Shown here one piece after another: positions 46,747 to 60,278 of a DNA stretch of 64,000 nucleotides. Source of the DNA: Pseudomonas sp. FeN3W (GTDB lineage: Bacteria > Pseudomonadota > Gammaproteobacteria > Pseudomonadales > Pseudomonadaceae); the NCBI GenBank assembly GCA_030263805.2, contig CP136010.1, forward strand, positions 3,301,001 through 3,365,000, in the 5' to 3' direction. How positions within the stretch are numbered: position 1 is the stretch's first letter; each line of letters starts with the position of its first letter. A program made the translations under genes and the position numbers. The notes under the pieces were generated by a model that did not search any database, was not told the origin of the DNA, and saw only the letters and a list, made by a program, of their open reading frames with translations.

Positions 46747-47565
46747 ATGGGCGACCGTAACGTCGAGATCGAACTCAAGCTGCTGATCGAGGCGATCTAC
46801 CTCAAGTACAGCTATGACTTCCGTGACTACTCCGGCGCTTCGCTCAAGCGCCGGGTATTGCTGGCGTTGAAGCAGTTGCAGTGCGAGAGCATCTCGGCCT
46901 TGCAGCGCAAGATCCTCTATGACCCGCAGGCCTTCATGGACCTGCTGCAGTACCTCACCATCCCGGTCAGCGAGATGTTCCGCGATCCCGGCTATTTCCG
47001 CGCGCTGCGGGAACAGGTGGTGCCGGTGCTGCGCACCTATCCGTCGCTGAAGATCTGGATCGCCGGCTGCAGCACCGGCGAAGAGGTCTACTCGATGGCC
47101 ATCCTGCTCAAGGAAGAGGGGCTGCTCGAGCGCTCGATCATCTACGCCACCGACATCAACCCGCGTTCGCTGGAGCAGGCGCGCCAGGGCATCTTCGCCA
47201 TCGACCACCTGCGCCAGTACACGGCGAACTACCAGCAGGCCGGCGGCACGCGCAGTTTTTCCGACTATTACACTGCCGCGTACGACTCGGCGATCATGGA
47301 CAAATCGTTGAAAGAAACGGTTACGTTTGCCGACCATAGCCTGGCAACCGATAGCGTATTTTCCGAAACGCATTTGATCTCCTGCCGCAACGTGCTGATC
47401 TATTTCAACAAGCCGCTGCAGGATCGTGCCTTCGGGTTGTTTCATGAATCGCTTTGCCATCGGGGCTTTCTCGGCCTCGGCAGCAAGGAAACCGTCGAGT
47501 TTTCCGGCTACGCCAATTACTACGAGCCGTTCGATAAATCGGAAAGGATCTTCCGCAAGCTATGA
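46747..47565 (+). CDS. CheR-type protein-glutamate methyltransferase
   Basis: A 272-residue SAM-dependent methyltransferase: N-terminal helical domain (about 10-80), then the SAM site IWIAGCSTGEEVYSMAILL and YATDINPRSLEQARQGIF, and NVLIYFNKPLQDRAFGLFHESL. It starts one base after the kinase stop and overlaps CheB by four bases (ATGA). No chemoreceptor or CheA/CheW gene is nearby, so it may modify the kinase or a distant receptor rather than serve chemotaxis. Confidence 0.9.
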   Translation: MGDRNVEIELKLLIEAIYLKYSYDFRDYSGASLKRRVLLALKQLQCESISALQRKILYDPQAFMDLLQYLTIPVSEMFRDPGYFRALREQVVPVLRTYPSLKIWIAGCSTGEEVYSMAILLKEEGLLERSIIYATDINPRSLEQARQGIFAIDHLRQYTANYQQAGGTRSFSDYYTAAYDSAIMDKSLKETVTFADHSLATDSVFSETHLISCRNVLIYFNKPLQDRAFGLFHESLCHRGFLGLGSKETVEFSGYANYYEPFDKSERIFRKL

Positions 47566-48164
47566 GCAGCTCCGAGCAGGCGCTTCTTCAGGCGAGACGC
47601 CAGCCGCCCATCGAGGCGGTGGTGATCGGTGCGTCCGCCGGTGGGCTGGAGGCCCTCGGCACGGTGCTCGAAGGCCTGCCGAGCGGTTACCGTCCACCGA
47701 TTCTAGTGGTCCAGCACATACCGGCCAGCGGGCCCACCCATCTGGCCGAGATATTCGGGCGCAGAACCCGGCTGAGGGCCAAGGAAGCGGACGACAAGGA
47801 CCAGCTGCACTCCGGAATGCTGTACTTTGCCGCACCCGGTTATCACTTGTTGGTCGAGAATGACGGCAGCCTGTCGCTGAGCCAGGACGATGCGGTGCAT
47901 TTTTCCCGTCCATCGATCGACGTGCTATTCGAGTCGGCAGCCGATACATGGGGCGCGCAGGTCGCTGGTGTTCTGCTGACCGGCGCCAACGAGGATGGCG
48001 CCGCCGGCCTTGAGGCGATCCACCGCGGCGGCGGGTTGACCGTGATTCAGGACCCCGTCGAAGCGGCCGTACCAACCATGCCTCGCGCCGCCCTGCGGCG
48101 CTTCGCGCCGGATTACATCTTGCCCCTACGCGACATTCACCGATTGTTGCGAGAACTGGAGTGA
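47562..48164 (+). CDS. CheB-type methylesterase domain protein without receiver domain
   Basis: A 200-residue free-standing CheB catalytic domain. The triad is visible: Ser25 (GASAGG), His52 (VVQHIPAS) and the aspartate in LLTGANEDGAAGL. It lacks the N-terminal receiver of classical CheB, so control by phosphorylation would need a partner, probably a receiver of the flanking kinases. Couples to CheR (ATGA overlap) and almost touches the next gene. Confidence 0.9.
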   Translation: MSSSEQALLQARRQPPIEAVVIGASAGGLEALGTVLEGLPSGYRPPILVVQHIPASGPTHLAEIFGRRTRLRAKEADDKDQLHSGMLYFAAPGYHLLVENDGSLSLSQDDAVHFSRPSIDVLFESAADTWGAQVAGVLLTGANEDGAAGLEAIHRGGGLTVIQDPVEAAVPTMPRAALRRFAPDYILPLRDIHRLLRELE

Positions 48165-48166
48165 CC

Positions 48167-49357
48167 ATGCCCGACCGTACCGACGAGGTAAATCTACTGA
48201 TCGTCGATGACCTGCCGGAGAACCTGCTGGCCCTGGATGCGCTGTTGCAGGCGCCCGGCATACGGGTTCATCAGGCCGAATCGGCCGAGCAGGCGCTGGA
48301 GCTGTTGCTGCGGCACGAGTTCGCGCTGGCAATCCTCGACGTGCAGATGCCGGGCATGGATGGCTTCCAGCTGGCCGAGCTGATGCGCGGCACCGAACGC
48401 ACCAAGCAGATCCCCATCGTCTTCGTCAGCGCCGCCGGCCGTGAGCTCAACTATGCCTTCAAGGGTTACGAGAGCGGTGCGGTGGACTTCATGCAGAAGC
48501 CGCTCGATGCTCATGCGGTGCGCAGCAAGGTCAGTGTGTTCGTCGATCTTTATCGCGGGCGCAAGCGCCTGGCGCGCCAGCTGGAGGCCCTGGAACGGAG
48601 CCGTCGTGAGCAGGAAGTGCTGCTCGACGAACTGCGCAGCACCCAGGCCGAGCTGGAGGGCGCCGTGCGCATGCGCGATGACTTCATGTCGATCGTCTCT
48701 CACGAGCTGAAAACGCCGCTCAACACCCTGATTCTCGAGGTGCAGCTGCGCAAGCTGCAGCTCAGCCGCAACAACTTCACTGCTTTTAGCGAAGAGCGGC
48801 TGCGCAACATGGTCGACAAGGACGAGCGGCAGATCCAGAGCCTGATCCGCCTGATCGACGACATGCTCGACGTTTCGCGCATTCGTACCGGCAAGCTATC
48901 GATTCGCCCGAGCCGCACCGACCTCAGCCAGCTGGTCGGCAATGTGGTGGAGAACTTCTCGGCGCAGATGGAAGCCTGCGGTTGCGAGCTGCGGCTGGAG
49001 CGCAACGAGCCGATCGCCGGCGTCTGGGATGCCTTCCGCATCGAACAGGTGCTGGCCAACCTGCTGACCAACGCCATGCGCTACGGCGCCGGCAAGCCGG
49101 TGCAGGTCAGCGTCACCTCATGCACAGAAGGCGCCTGCATCGAGGTGCGCGACCACGGCATCGGCATCAGCCCAAAGAGCCTGGAGCGGATCTTCTGCCA
49201 GTTCGAGCGCGCCGAGGGCAGCGAGGGCAGCGCTGGCCTGGGTCTGGGCCTGTTCATCGCCGACCAGATCGTCCGCGCCCACAACGGCCGCATCCAGGTG
49301 CAGAGCGAGGAAGGGCAGGGCTCGCAGTTCCGCGTCCTGCTGCCTCTGGGCGAATAG
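48167..49357 (+). CDS. Response regulator-histidine kinase fusion (REC-HisKA-HATPase)
   Basis: A 396-residue soluble protein: receiver domain (about 1-125; phospho-acceptor Asp58 in ILDVQMPGMDG), a coiled linker (about 130-165), HisKA with His179 (VSHELKTPLN) and a HATPase domain (about 280-395; NLLTNAMRYG, DHGIGI, GLGLGLF). I prefer the ATG at 48167, five bases after GGAG, to the GTG at 48161 inside the CheB stop region. Probably a relay partner of the 1173-residue kinase upstream. Confidence 0.9.
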   Translation: MPDRTDEVNLLIVDDLPENLLALDALLQAPGIRVHQAESAEQALELLLRHEFALAILDVQMPGMDGFQLAELMRGTERTKQIPIVFVSAAGRELNYAFKGYESGAVDFMQKPLDAHAVRSKVSVFVDLYRGRKRLARQLEALERSRREQEVLLDELRSTQAELEGAVRMRDDFMSIVSHELKTPLNTLILEVQLRKLQLSRNNFTAFSEERLRNMVDKDERQIQSLIRLIDDMLDVSRIRTGKLSIRPSRTDLSQLVGNVVENFSAQMEACGCELRLERNEPIAGVWDAFRIEQVLANLLTNAMRYGAGKPVQVSVTSCTEGACIEVRDHGIGISPKSLERIFCQFERAEGSEGSAGLGLGLFIADQIVRAHNGRIQVQSEEGQGSQFRVLLPLGE

Positions 49358-49394
49358 CCGAAGCTTGTCGGCTGGCCCGGTCAGCGGACCACAC

Positions 49395-50855
<1,461 letters not shown>

Positions 50856-50945
50856 GATGTCTCCGGCGGCGGCAGGCGGACGAGGAGTGCCCGGCCGCAG
50901 CCGGGCGTTCTGGACGTTGGAGAGTGCGCGGTGCCCGGACGTTCC

Positions 50946-54239
<3,294 letters not shown>

Positions 54240-54367
54240 GGGGGCAGTGACGCAGCGGATGACCAGAAAGTGCGAAAGTCTACGGGCTGCGCCTGCCCAG
54301 CGCGAGTACCGCGCAACCGGTCGAGTGATGAGCGGTGAGGCCGCGTCATCCGCCGGCCATGGTGGCT

Positions 54368-56113
54368 TTAGAACATCAGCTGTGGGCCTGGCTTGTCACC
54401 TTCCGGAAACTTCAGGCCGACCTTGCGCACTTCGCCGGCTTCCATTGCTGCCACGGTCCAGGTCAGCCCGTTCCATTCGATCTGGTCGCCCACCACCGGA
54501 TTGCCATTGACCTGCTCGGCCATGAAGTTGCCGATGGTCTGGTTGCCGTCCACATCGCCGAGCTTGAGGCCGTAGAGCGCGGTGATGGCGCTGAGCTGGG
54601 CGTCGGCCTCGAGGATGAAGTCGCCGAAGAAACGCAGGTCCTGGCCGCGCTTGGGTGCCTGGCTGAACAGCTTGCCGAGGGCTGGCAGGTCTTCGTCATG
54701 CCCGATCACGCAGAGGATATCGTCCACCTGCAGTCGCGTGCTACCGGATGGATGCAGCAGGTTCTTGCCGCGGAACAGCGCGGCGATGCGCGTGCCGGGT
54801 GGCATCTTCAGTTCGCGCAGGGCGGCGCCGACGCACCATTTGCTGGCGCTCAGGCGGTAGACGAACATTTCCCACTGGCTGGTGGTGTGCACCTGCAGGC
54901 CGGTACGCGAGACCGGCATGGGCGACGGCGGTACCTCGACCTTGGCCTTCTTCGCCGCCCAGGCCAGCGTCGAACCCTGCAGCAGCAGCGACACCAGGAC
55001 GATGAAGAACGCCACATTGAAGAACAGCTGGGCGTTTTCCAGCCCGGCCATCAGCGGGAACACCGCGAGGATCACCGGCACCGCGCCACGCAGGCCGATC
55101 CAGGAGATGAACAGGCGCTCGCGCAGGTGGAAGCTGCGGAACGGCAACAGGCTGACGAACACCGCCAGCGGGCGGGCGAACAGGATCATCCACAGCGACA
55201 GCGCCAGTGCCGGCAGGGCGATGGGCAGCAGTTCGCTGGGGGTGAGCAGCAGGCCGAGCACGAGAAACATGCCGATCTGGCTGAGCCAGGCCAGGCCGTC
55301 GAACATGTGCAGGATGCCGTGGCGGTTGCGAATCGGCCGGTTGCCCAGCAGCAGACCGCAGACGTAGATGGCGAGGATGCCGCTGCCGCCGATGGCGCCG
55401 GACAGGGCGAAGATCATCAGGCCGCCGGCCACTGCCAGCAGCGGGTAGAGCCCGTCGGCCACCGACAGCCGGTTGATCAGCTGCAGCAGCAGCCAGCCGC
55501 CAGCCAGACCGAGCACGGTGCCTATACCGAACTGCTGCAGCAGGGTCAGCAGGAAGTCCCAGCCGAAGGTGGTCTGCCCGGCGAGCAGCATGTCGATCAG
55601 CGCGACGGTAAGGAACATCGCCATCGGGTCGTTGCTGCCCGACTCGATTTCCAGCGTCGAACCGACCCGCTCGTTCAGGCCCTTGCCGTTGAGCAGGTTG
55701 AACACCACGGCGGCATCGGTGGAGCCGACGATCGCGCCGATCAGCAGGCCCTGCAGCAGCGGCAAATCGAATAGCCAGGCAGCGGCCAGCCCGGTAAAGC
55801 CGGAGGTGATCGCCACGCCCAGGGTCGCCAGCGAGAACGCCGGTTTCAGGGCCACGCGGAAGGTTGCGGTACGGGTACGCATGCCTCCGTCGAGGAGAAT
55901 CACCGCCAGCGCCAGGTTGCTGATGACGAAGGCCAGCTGATAGTCCTCGAAGACGATACCGCCTACGCCATCGACCCCGGCAAGCATGCCGACGCCGAGG
56001 AAAATCACCAGGATCGGCACGCCGAGACGCGCCGAAAGTGAACTCATCAGGATGCTCGCCGCCACCAACAAGGCACCGATAAAGAACAGGTGGTTGATGT
56101 TGCCGACGTCCAA
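54368..56113 (-). CDS. Potassium/proton antiporter (NhaP2/CvrA type, CPA1 family)
   Basis: A 581-residue protein: about 13 membrane helices (1-390) with CPA1 segments AVILLDGGMRTRT, GAIVGSTDAAVVFNLLNGKGL and IESGSNDPMAMFLTV, then an RCK-C/TrkA-C domain (about 405-480) and a C-terminal transporter-associated domain (about 495-575). It exports K+ in exchange for H+. The start is TTG at 56113, seven bases after GGAG. Follows the acyl-CoA dehydrogenase terminator. Confidence 0.9.
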   Translation of the reverse strand: MDVGNINHLFFIGALLVAASILMSSLSARLGVPILVIFLGVGMLAGVDGVGGIVFEDYQLAFVISNLALAVILLDGGMRTRTATFRVALKPAFSLATLGVAITSGFTGLAAAWLFDLPLLQGLLIGAIVGSTDAAVVFNLLNGKGLNERVGSTLEIESGSNDPMAMFLTVALIDMLLAGQTTFGWDFLLTLLQQFGIGTVLGLAGGWLLLQLINRLSVADGLYPLLAVAGGLMIFALSGAIGGSGILAIYVCGLLLGNRPIRNRHGILHMFDGLAWLSQIGMFLVLGLLLTPSELLPIALPALALSLWMILFARPLAVFVSLLPFRSFHLRERLFISWIGLRGAVPVILAVFPLMAGLENAQLFFNVAFFIVLVSLLLQGSTLAWAAKKAKVEVPPSPMPVSRTGLQVHTTSQWEMFVYRLSASKWCVGAALRELKMPPGTRIAALFRGKNLLHPSGSTRLQVDDILCVIGHDEDLPALGKLFSQAPKRGQDLRFFGDFILEADAQLSAITALYGLKLGDVDGNQTIGNFMAEQVNGNPVVGDQIEWNGLTWTVAAMEAGEVRKVGLKFPEGDKPGPQLMF

Positions 56114-56183
56114 ATGAAGTCTCCGCTAGAGAAAGCTGCCGCGTGCCCATGCACGGGATATGCCAGCGATTCTAACCTGATGA

Positions 56184-56200
56184 TTTGACAGCCTGTCAAA
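56184..56200. promoter_or_regulatory. Perfect 17-base palindrome upstream of the K+/H+ antiporter
   Basis: TTTGACAGCCTGTCAAA has 8-base arms around one C. It lies 71-87 bases upstream of the antiporter start and next to the acyl-CoA dehydrogenase terminator. Its arms contain TTGACA (56185-56190), so it could be a regulator site over a -35 element on the plus strand, or simply a hairpin. Confidence 0.4.
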
Positions 56201-56224
56201 AAAACGCCCCGCAGGAGCGGGGCG
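56198..56224 (-). terminator. Terminator of the acyl-CoA dehydrogenase gene
   Basis: Read on the minus strand, stem CGCCCCGC/GCGGGGCG (56205-56212 with 56217-56224, four-base loop) is followed by seven T (56198-56204). Confidence 0.9.
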
Positions 56225-56248
56225 CTGTTACAGCATGTGCGGCACGCT

Positions 56249-58066
56249 CTAGAACCAGGCGTCCTGCATCGTCAGGCAGGTGTCGTCGCGTGCGTCGAGG
56301 ATGGCCAGCTCGTGCGCGCAAGCCGGCACTTCCCAGGTCAGAAAGTAGCGCGCGGCCTGCAGCTTGCCACGGTAGAAGTCCGCATCCGCCGGATTGCCTT
56401 CGGCCAGCCCGCGTTCGGCGCGCAGTGCCTGTTCCAGCCAGCGCCAGCCGACCACCGCATGCCCGAAGACCTTCAGGTACAGCGCCGAGTTGGCCAACGC
56501 CTGGTTGACCTTGCCGGCTGCCAGATCGCCGAGCAGCGCCTGGGTCACGCTAGTCAGCCTGGCGATGTGCTGCTCCAGCGGCTGGCGCAGTGCGGTCAGC
56601 GAGTCGTACTCGGCTGCGCGTGCGCAGCTGGCCTGGATCAACCCGAGCAGCTGGCGCAGGCCGGCACCCTTGTTCTGCATCAGCTTGCGGCCGAGCAGGT
56701 CCAGCGACTGGATGCCGTGGGTGCCTTCGTGGATCGGATTGAGGCGGTTGTCGCGGTAGTACTGTTCCACCGGGTATTCGCGGGTGTAGCCATGCCCGCC
56801 GAGAATCTGGATGGCCAGTTCGTTGGCCTTCAGGCAGTACTCCGACGGCCAGGATTTGACGATCGGCGTCAGCAGGTCGAGCAGCTCGCTGGCGTTGCGC
56901 CGCTCCTCGTCGCTCTCGGCAGTGTGTTCGTCGTCCACCAGACGTGCCGAGTACAGGCCGAGATCGAAGGCGCCTTCGACATAGGCCTTCTGCATCAGCA
57001 GCATGCGCTTGACGTCGGTGTGCTCGATGATCGGCACCTGGGTCGAGGCCGGGTCCTTGCCGTCCGGCAGGCGGCCCTGCGGACGCTCGCGGGCGTAGTT
57101 CAGCGAGTAGAGGTAGCCGGCGTAGCCGAGCATGATCGCGCCCATGCCGACGCCGATGCGCGCCTCGTTCATCATCTGGAACATGTAGGCCAGGCCCTTG
57201 TGCGGCTCGCCGACCAGATAGCCGACGCACCCGCCGTTGTCGCCCCCCGCATTATCACCAAAGTTCAGCGCCGTGCTGGTGGTGCCGCGCCAACCCATCT
57301 TGTGGAACAAGCCGGCCAGCAGCACGTCGTTGCGCTCGCCCAGCGAGCCGTCGTCGTTGACCAGGAACTTCGGCACGATGAACAGGCTGATACCCTTCAC
57401 CCCGGGCGGCGCGTCCGGCAGCTTGGCCAGCACCATGTGCACGATGTTTTCCGACAGCGGGTGGTCGCCGCCGGAAATGAAGATCTTGTTGCCCTTGAGG
57501 CGATAGCTGCCGTCACCGGCCGGTTCGGCGCGGGTGCGGATGTCCGACAGCGACGAGCCGGCATGCGGCTCGGTGAGCGCCATGGTGCCGAAGAAGCGGC
57601 CCTCGAGCATCGGCTGCAGGAAGCGCTGCTTCTGCTCGTCGGAGCCGAAGGCCTCGATCAGGTGCGAGGCGCCCATGCTCAGCATCGGGTAGGAACTGGT
57701 GGCGATGTTGGCCGACTGGAAATGCGCGAAGCAGGCCCGCGACAGCAGATTGGGCAGCTGCATGCCGCCGTCGTCGAAGCTGCGCTGCGCGTTGTGAAAG
57801 CCCGCCTCGATAAAGGCGTCGACCGCCGGCTTGACCTCGGGAATCAGCACCGCTTCGCCGTTGACGTACTGCGGCTCGTGCTCGTCGGACTTGCGGTTGT
57901 GTGGTGCGAAGTATTTTTCGGCGATGGTGCGCGCGGTTCCGATGGCGGCGTCGAAGGTCTCGCGGCTGTGATCGGCAAAGTGCTCGCGGCGGGTCAGGGC
58001 CTCGGCGTCCAGCACTTCGTAGAGTTCGAATGCCAGGTTACGCGGGCAGAGCAGGGTCTCGGTCAT
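56249..58066 (-). CDS. Acyl-CoA dehydrogenase (long form with C-terminal domain)
   Basis: A 605-residue flavoenzyme of the DUF1974-free long acyl-CoA dehydrogenase group. N-terminal helix domain (about 35-155), FAD segments GTMALTEPHAGSSLSDI and KIFISGGDHPL, C-terminal helices with ILGGHGYTREYPVEQYYRD and the catalytic glutamate in NPIHEGTHGIQSLDLLGRK, followed by an extra C-terminal helical domain (about 470-600). It would introduce the 2,3 double bond in fatty acyl-CoA. The ATG at 58066 follows GGAGG. Monocistronic by its terminator; substrate chain length unknown. Confidence 0.92.
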   Translation of the reverse strand: MTETLLCPRNLAFELYEVLDAEALTRREHFADHSRETFDAAIGTARTIAEKYFAPHNRKSDEHEPQYVNGEAVLIPEVKPAVDAFIEAGFHNAQRSFDDGGMQLPNLLSRACFAHFQSANIATSSYPMLSMGASHLIEAFGSDEQKQRFLQPMLEGRFFGTMALTEPHAGSSLSDIRTRAEPAGDGSYRLKGNKIFISGGDHPLSENIVHMVLAKLPDAPPGVKGISLFIVPKFLVNDDGSLGERNDVLLAGLFHKMGWRGTTSTALNFGDNAGGDNGGCVGYLVGEPHKGLAYMFQMMNEARIGVGMGAIMLGYAGYLYSLNYARERPQGRLPDGKDPASTQVPIIEHTDVKRMLLMQKAYVEGAFDLGLYSARLVDDEHTAESDEERRNASELLDLLTPIVKSWPSEYCLKANELAIQILGGHGYTREYPVEQYYRDNRLNPIHEGTHGIQSLDLLGRKLMQNKGAGLRQLLGLIQASCARAAEYDSLTALRQPLEQHIARLTSVTQALLGDLAAGKVNQALANSALYLKVFGHAVVGWRWLEQALRAERGLAEGNPADADFYRGKLQAARYFLTWEVPACAHELAILDARDDTCLTMQDAWF

Positions 58067-58168
58067 GGTCAACCTCCATTTTTATCGGCCCGAGTCTAAG
58101 GACCGCGGTTTTCCATTGCCTAGCTTCATCCATTGCACTGATGAAGCGTCAACACGGGGTCGCTTCAT

Positions 58169-59060
58169 TCAGCCGAACAGCTGGCGCATGAGCGCGGCCA
58201 GTTCGCCATCGCCCAGGCCGGCGGCATCAAGATGGGTGAGGGCGGCATCTCGATGGGTTGCCAGCTGCTGCTCTGCCGCCTGCTGGCCAAGCAGCGAGAC
58301 CACGGTCGCCTTGGCCCGGTCCTGCTGGCAGTCCTTGCCGGTCTGTTCGGGCGTCAGGCCATCGGCGATATCGTCGAGCAGCTGAAACGCCAGGCCCAGT
58401 TCGTTGGCAAAGCCTTGCAGATAGCGTGTCCGCGTCCGCTCAGCCCCCGGCGAGCAGGGCCGCAACTTCCAATGCGGCGGTGAACAGTGAGCCGGTTTTC
58501 AGCTGATTGGTGGCAATCACCGCATCGAGCTGCTGTGCTTCCTGTGCGCCATGCAGGTCGCGAAATTGCCCACGCACCAGGCCCTGCGCACCGACCGCTC
58601 GCGCCAGTGTGGCCACCGCGTCGTTGCGCTGCCTGGGCGTGAGTCTGGGCGCGGTGGCGGTTATGCCATAGGCATGGCTGAGCAGGGCCACTGAGGCGAG
58701 GACGGCGACATCCTCGCCGAAACGCAGATGAATGGTCGGCTGGCCGCGCCGCAGGCTGGCGTTGTCCATGCATGGCATGTCGTCGAGAAACAGCGAGGCG
58801 GCGTGGATCATCTCCAGCGCACAGGCCGGGTCCAGGCCGATATCGGGGTCGACGCCGAGATCTCCCAGCGCCAGCAGCAACAACAGGGGCCTGATTCGTT
58901 TGCCGGGAGCGAGGGTGCCTTCACGTAACGCCAGCGTGACCTTGTCCAGCTCCGACTCGGGTCGCGGCAGGCGCATGGCCAGGCGCTCGTCGACCTGTCG
59001 CCGCAGGCGCAGCAGGCTGTCGCATTGCGGAAGCGGGAGGGTGGAATTCTGCGTTTGCAT
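58169..59060 (-). pseudogene. crtE: Geranylgeranyl/farnesyl diphosphate synthase CrtE, frameshifted
   Basis: The restored product would be 296 residues of a polyprenyl synthase. The first part carries GKRIRP (53-58) and the first Asp-rich motif LDDMPCMDN (92-100); the second Asp-rich motif LDDIADG lies in the other frame. The frames join at LLAG|AERTRTRYLQGFANELGLAFQ, where the minus strand has G5 (plus-strand C5, 58444-58448) instead of G4; the first frame stops at once (TGA at 58442-58440). As read, only the N-terminal two thirds would be made, without the second motif. It faces idi across a 158-base divergent promoter. Chain length (C20) is inferred from the carotenoid context. Confidence 0.88.
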
Positions 59061-59100
59061 GGCGGTGCCCTCGCTGGCGCCCCAGTTCGAGCACCAGGGT

Positions 59101-59149
59101 TGTGCAATGTTGTACAACGATTGGACGTTATGACAAAAACCTGTACAAC
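59101..59149. promoter_or_regulatory. Divergent crtE/idi promoter with TGTACA boxes
   Basis: TGTACA occurs at 59111-59116, inside the palindrome GTTGTACAAC (59109-59118), and again at 59142-59147; TGTGCA lies at 59101-59106. For idi, TTGGAC (59121-59126) and TACAAC (59144-59149) are spaced 17; for crtE on the minus strand, TTGTCA (59136-59131) and TACAAC (59114-59109) are spaced 16. Each putative -10 overlaps a TGTACA box, a layout expected for repression by one regulator. MerR-type light-sensing repressors (LitR/CarH) of carotenoid genes use similar boxes. Confidence 0.5.
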
Positions 59150-59218
59150 TCGTTGCCATCGCATAGCACTTTTTTCAGGGCGTCACGTCCAAACAAGTCT
59201 TCCCGGGAGCCGATTTCC

Positions 59219-60259
59219 ATGAGCAAACAATCGTTGGTCAGCCGCAAAAACGATCATCTGGATATCGTCCTGGACCCGACGCGGGCAGCCGGTGCGACGG
59301 GTACCGGTTTCGGCGCATTTCGCTTTGAGCACTGCGCCCTGCCCGAGTTGCACCTTGATGAGATCGACCTGCATAGCGCGCTGTTCGGGCGCCAGCTGCG
59401 GGCGCCGCTGCTGATCAGCTCGATGACAGGCGGCGCCGCACGTTCTGCTGCGATCAATGCGCACCTGGCGGAAGCTGCGCAACATTTGGGTATCGCCATG
59501 GCGGTGGGTTCGCAGCGGGTTGCGCTTGAAACCGCGGGAGATCAGGGCCTGACCGTGCAGCTGCGCCAGCTCGCGCCGGACATCCTCCTGCTGGCCAATT
59601 TCGGTGCCGCGCAGCTGGTACGCGGCTACGGTGTGGACGAGGCGCGGCGGGCGGTCGAGATGATCGATGGCGATGCGCTGATCGTGCACCTGAACCCGCT
59701 GCAGGAAGCGGTGCAGCCGGGTGGCGACCGTGATTGGCGAGGCGTGCTGCGGGCGATCGAAGCGCTTGCCAGCCGCCTGGCCGCGCCTGTGGTAATCAAG
59801 GAAGTCGGTGCCGGCATATCCGCAACGGTGGCACGGCAGCTGGTCGACGCCGGTGTTGCCGCCATCGATGTCGCCGGTTCCGGCGGGACCAGCTGGGCCG
59901 CGGTGGAAGCCGAGCGCGCCAGCGATGTCAGCCAGCGTGCGATCGCCCAGGTCTTCGCCGATTGGGGCATCCCCACGGCGCAGGCGCTGCAGGCCGTGCG
60001 CAAGGCCTGCCCGGATACGCCGCTGATCGCCTCCGGAGGCATTCGCGACGGCGTGGAGGCCGCCAAGGCGATCTGCCTGGGCGCCGATCTGGTCGGGCAG
60101 GCAGCGGGCGTGCTGCAAGCCGCGATGCTGAGCAGTGAGGCGGTGGTCAAGCACTTCGACGTGCTGATCGAGCAACTGCGGATCGCCTGCTTCTGTACAG
60201 GTTCGGCCGGCCTGGCCGAGCTGCGGCAGGCGCGGCTGCTGCAAGTGCCCACTGCCTGA
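59219..60259 (+). CDS. fni: Isopentenyl-diphosphate delta-isomerase, type 2 (FMN-dependent)
   Basis: Interconverts IPP and DMAPP. The 346-residue product shows type 2 hallmarks: SRKNDHLDI at the N-terminus, SSMTGGAARSAAIN, AVGSQRVALE, HLNPLQEAVQPGGD (catalytic Gln and metal-binding Glu), VIKEVGAGIS, DVAGSGGTSW and ASGGIRDGVEAAKA for flavin phosphate binding. The start at 59219 has GGGAG upstream. First gene of the plus-strand carotenoid operon, supplying precursors for CrtE. Confidence 0.94.
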   Translation: MSKQSLVSRKNDHLDIVLDPTRAAGATGTGFGAFRFEHCALPELHLDEIDLHSALFGRQLRAPLLISSMTGGAARSAAINAHLAEAAQHLGIAMAVGSQRVALETAGDQGLTVQLRQLAPDILLLANFGAAQLVRGYGVDEARRAVEMIDGDALIVHLNPLQEAVQPGGDRDWRGVLRAIEALASRLAAPVVIKEVGAGISATVARQLVDAGVAAIDVAGSGGTSWAAVEAERASDVSQRAIAQVFADWGIPTAQALQAVRKACPDTPLIASGGIRDGVEAAKAICLGADLVGQAAGVLQAAMLSSEAVVKHFDVLIEQLRIACFCTGSAGLAELRQARLLQVPTA

Positions 60260-60278
60260 TGCCGGGCGGAGCCGCCAG

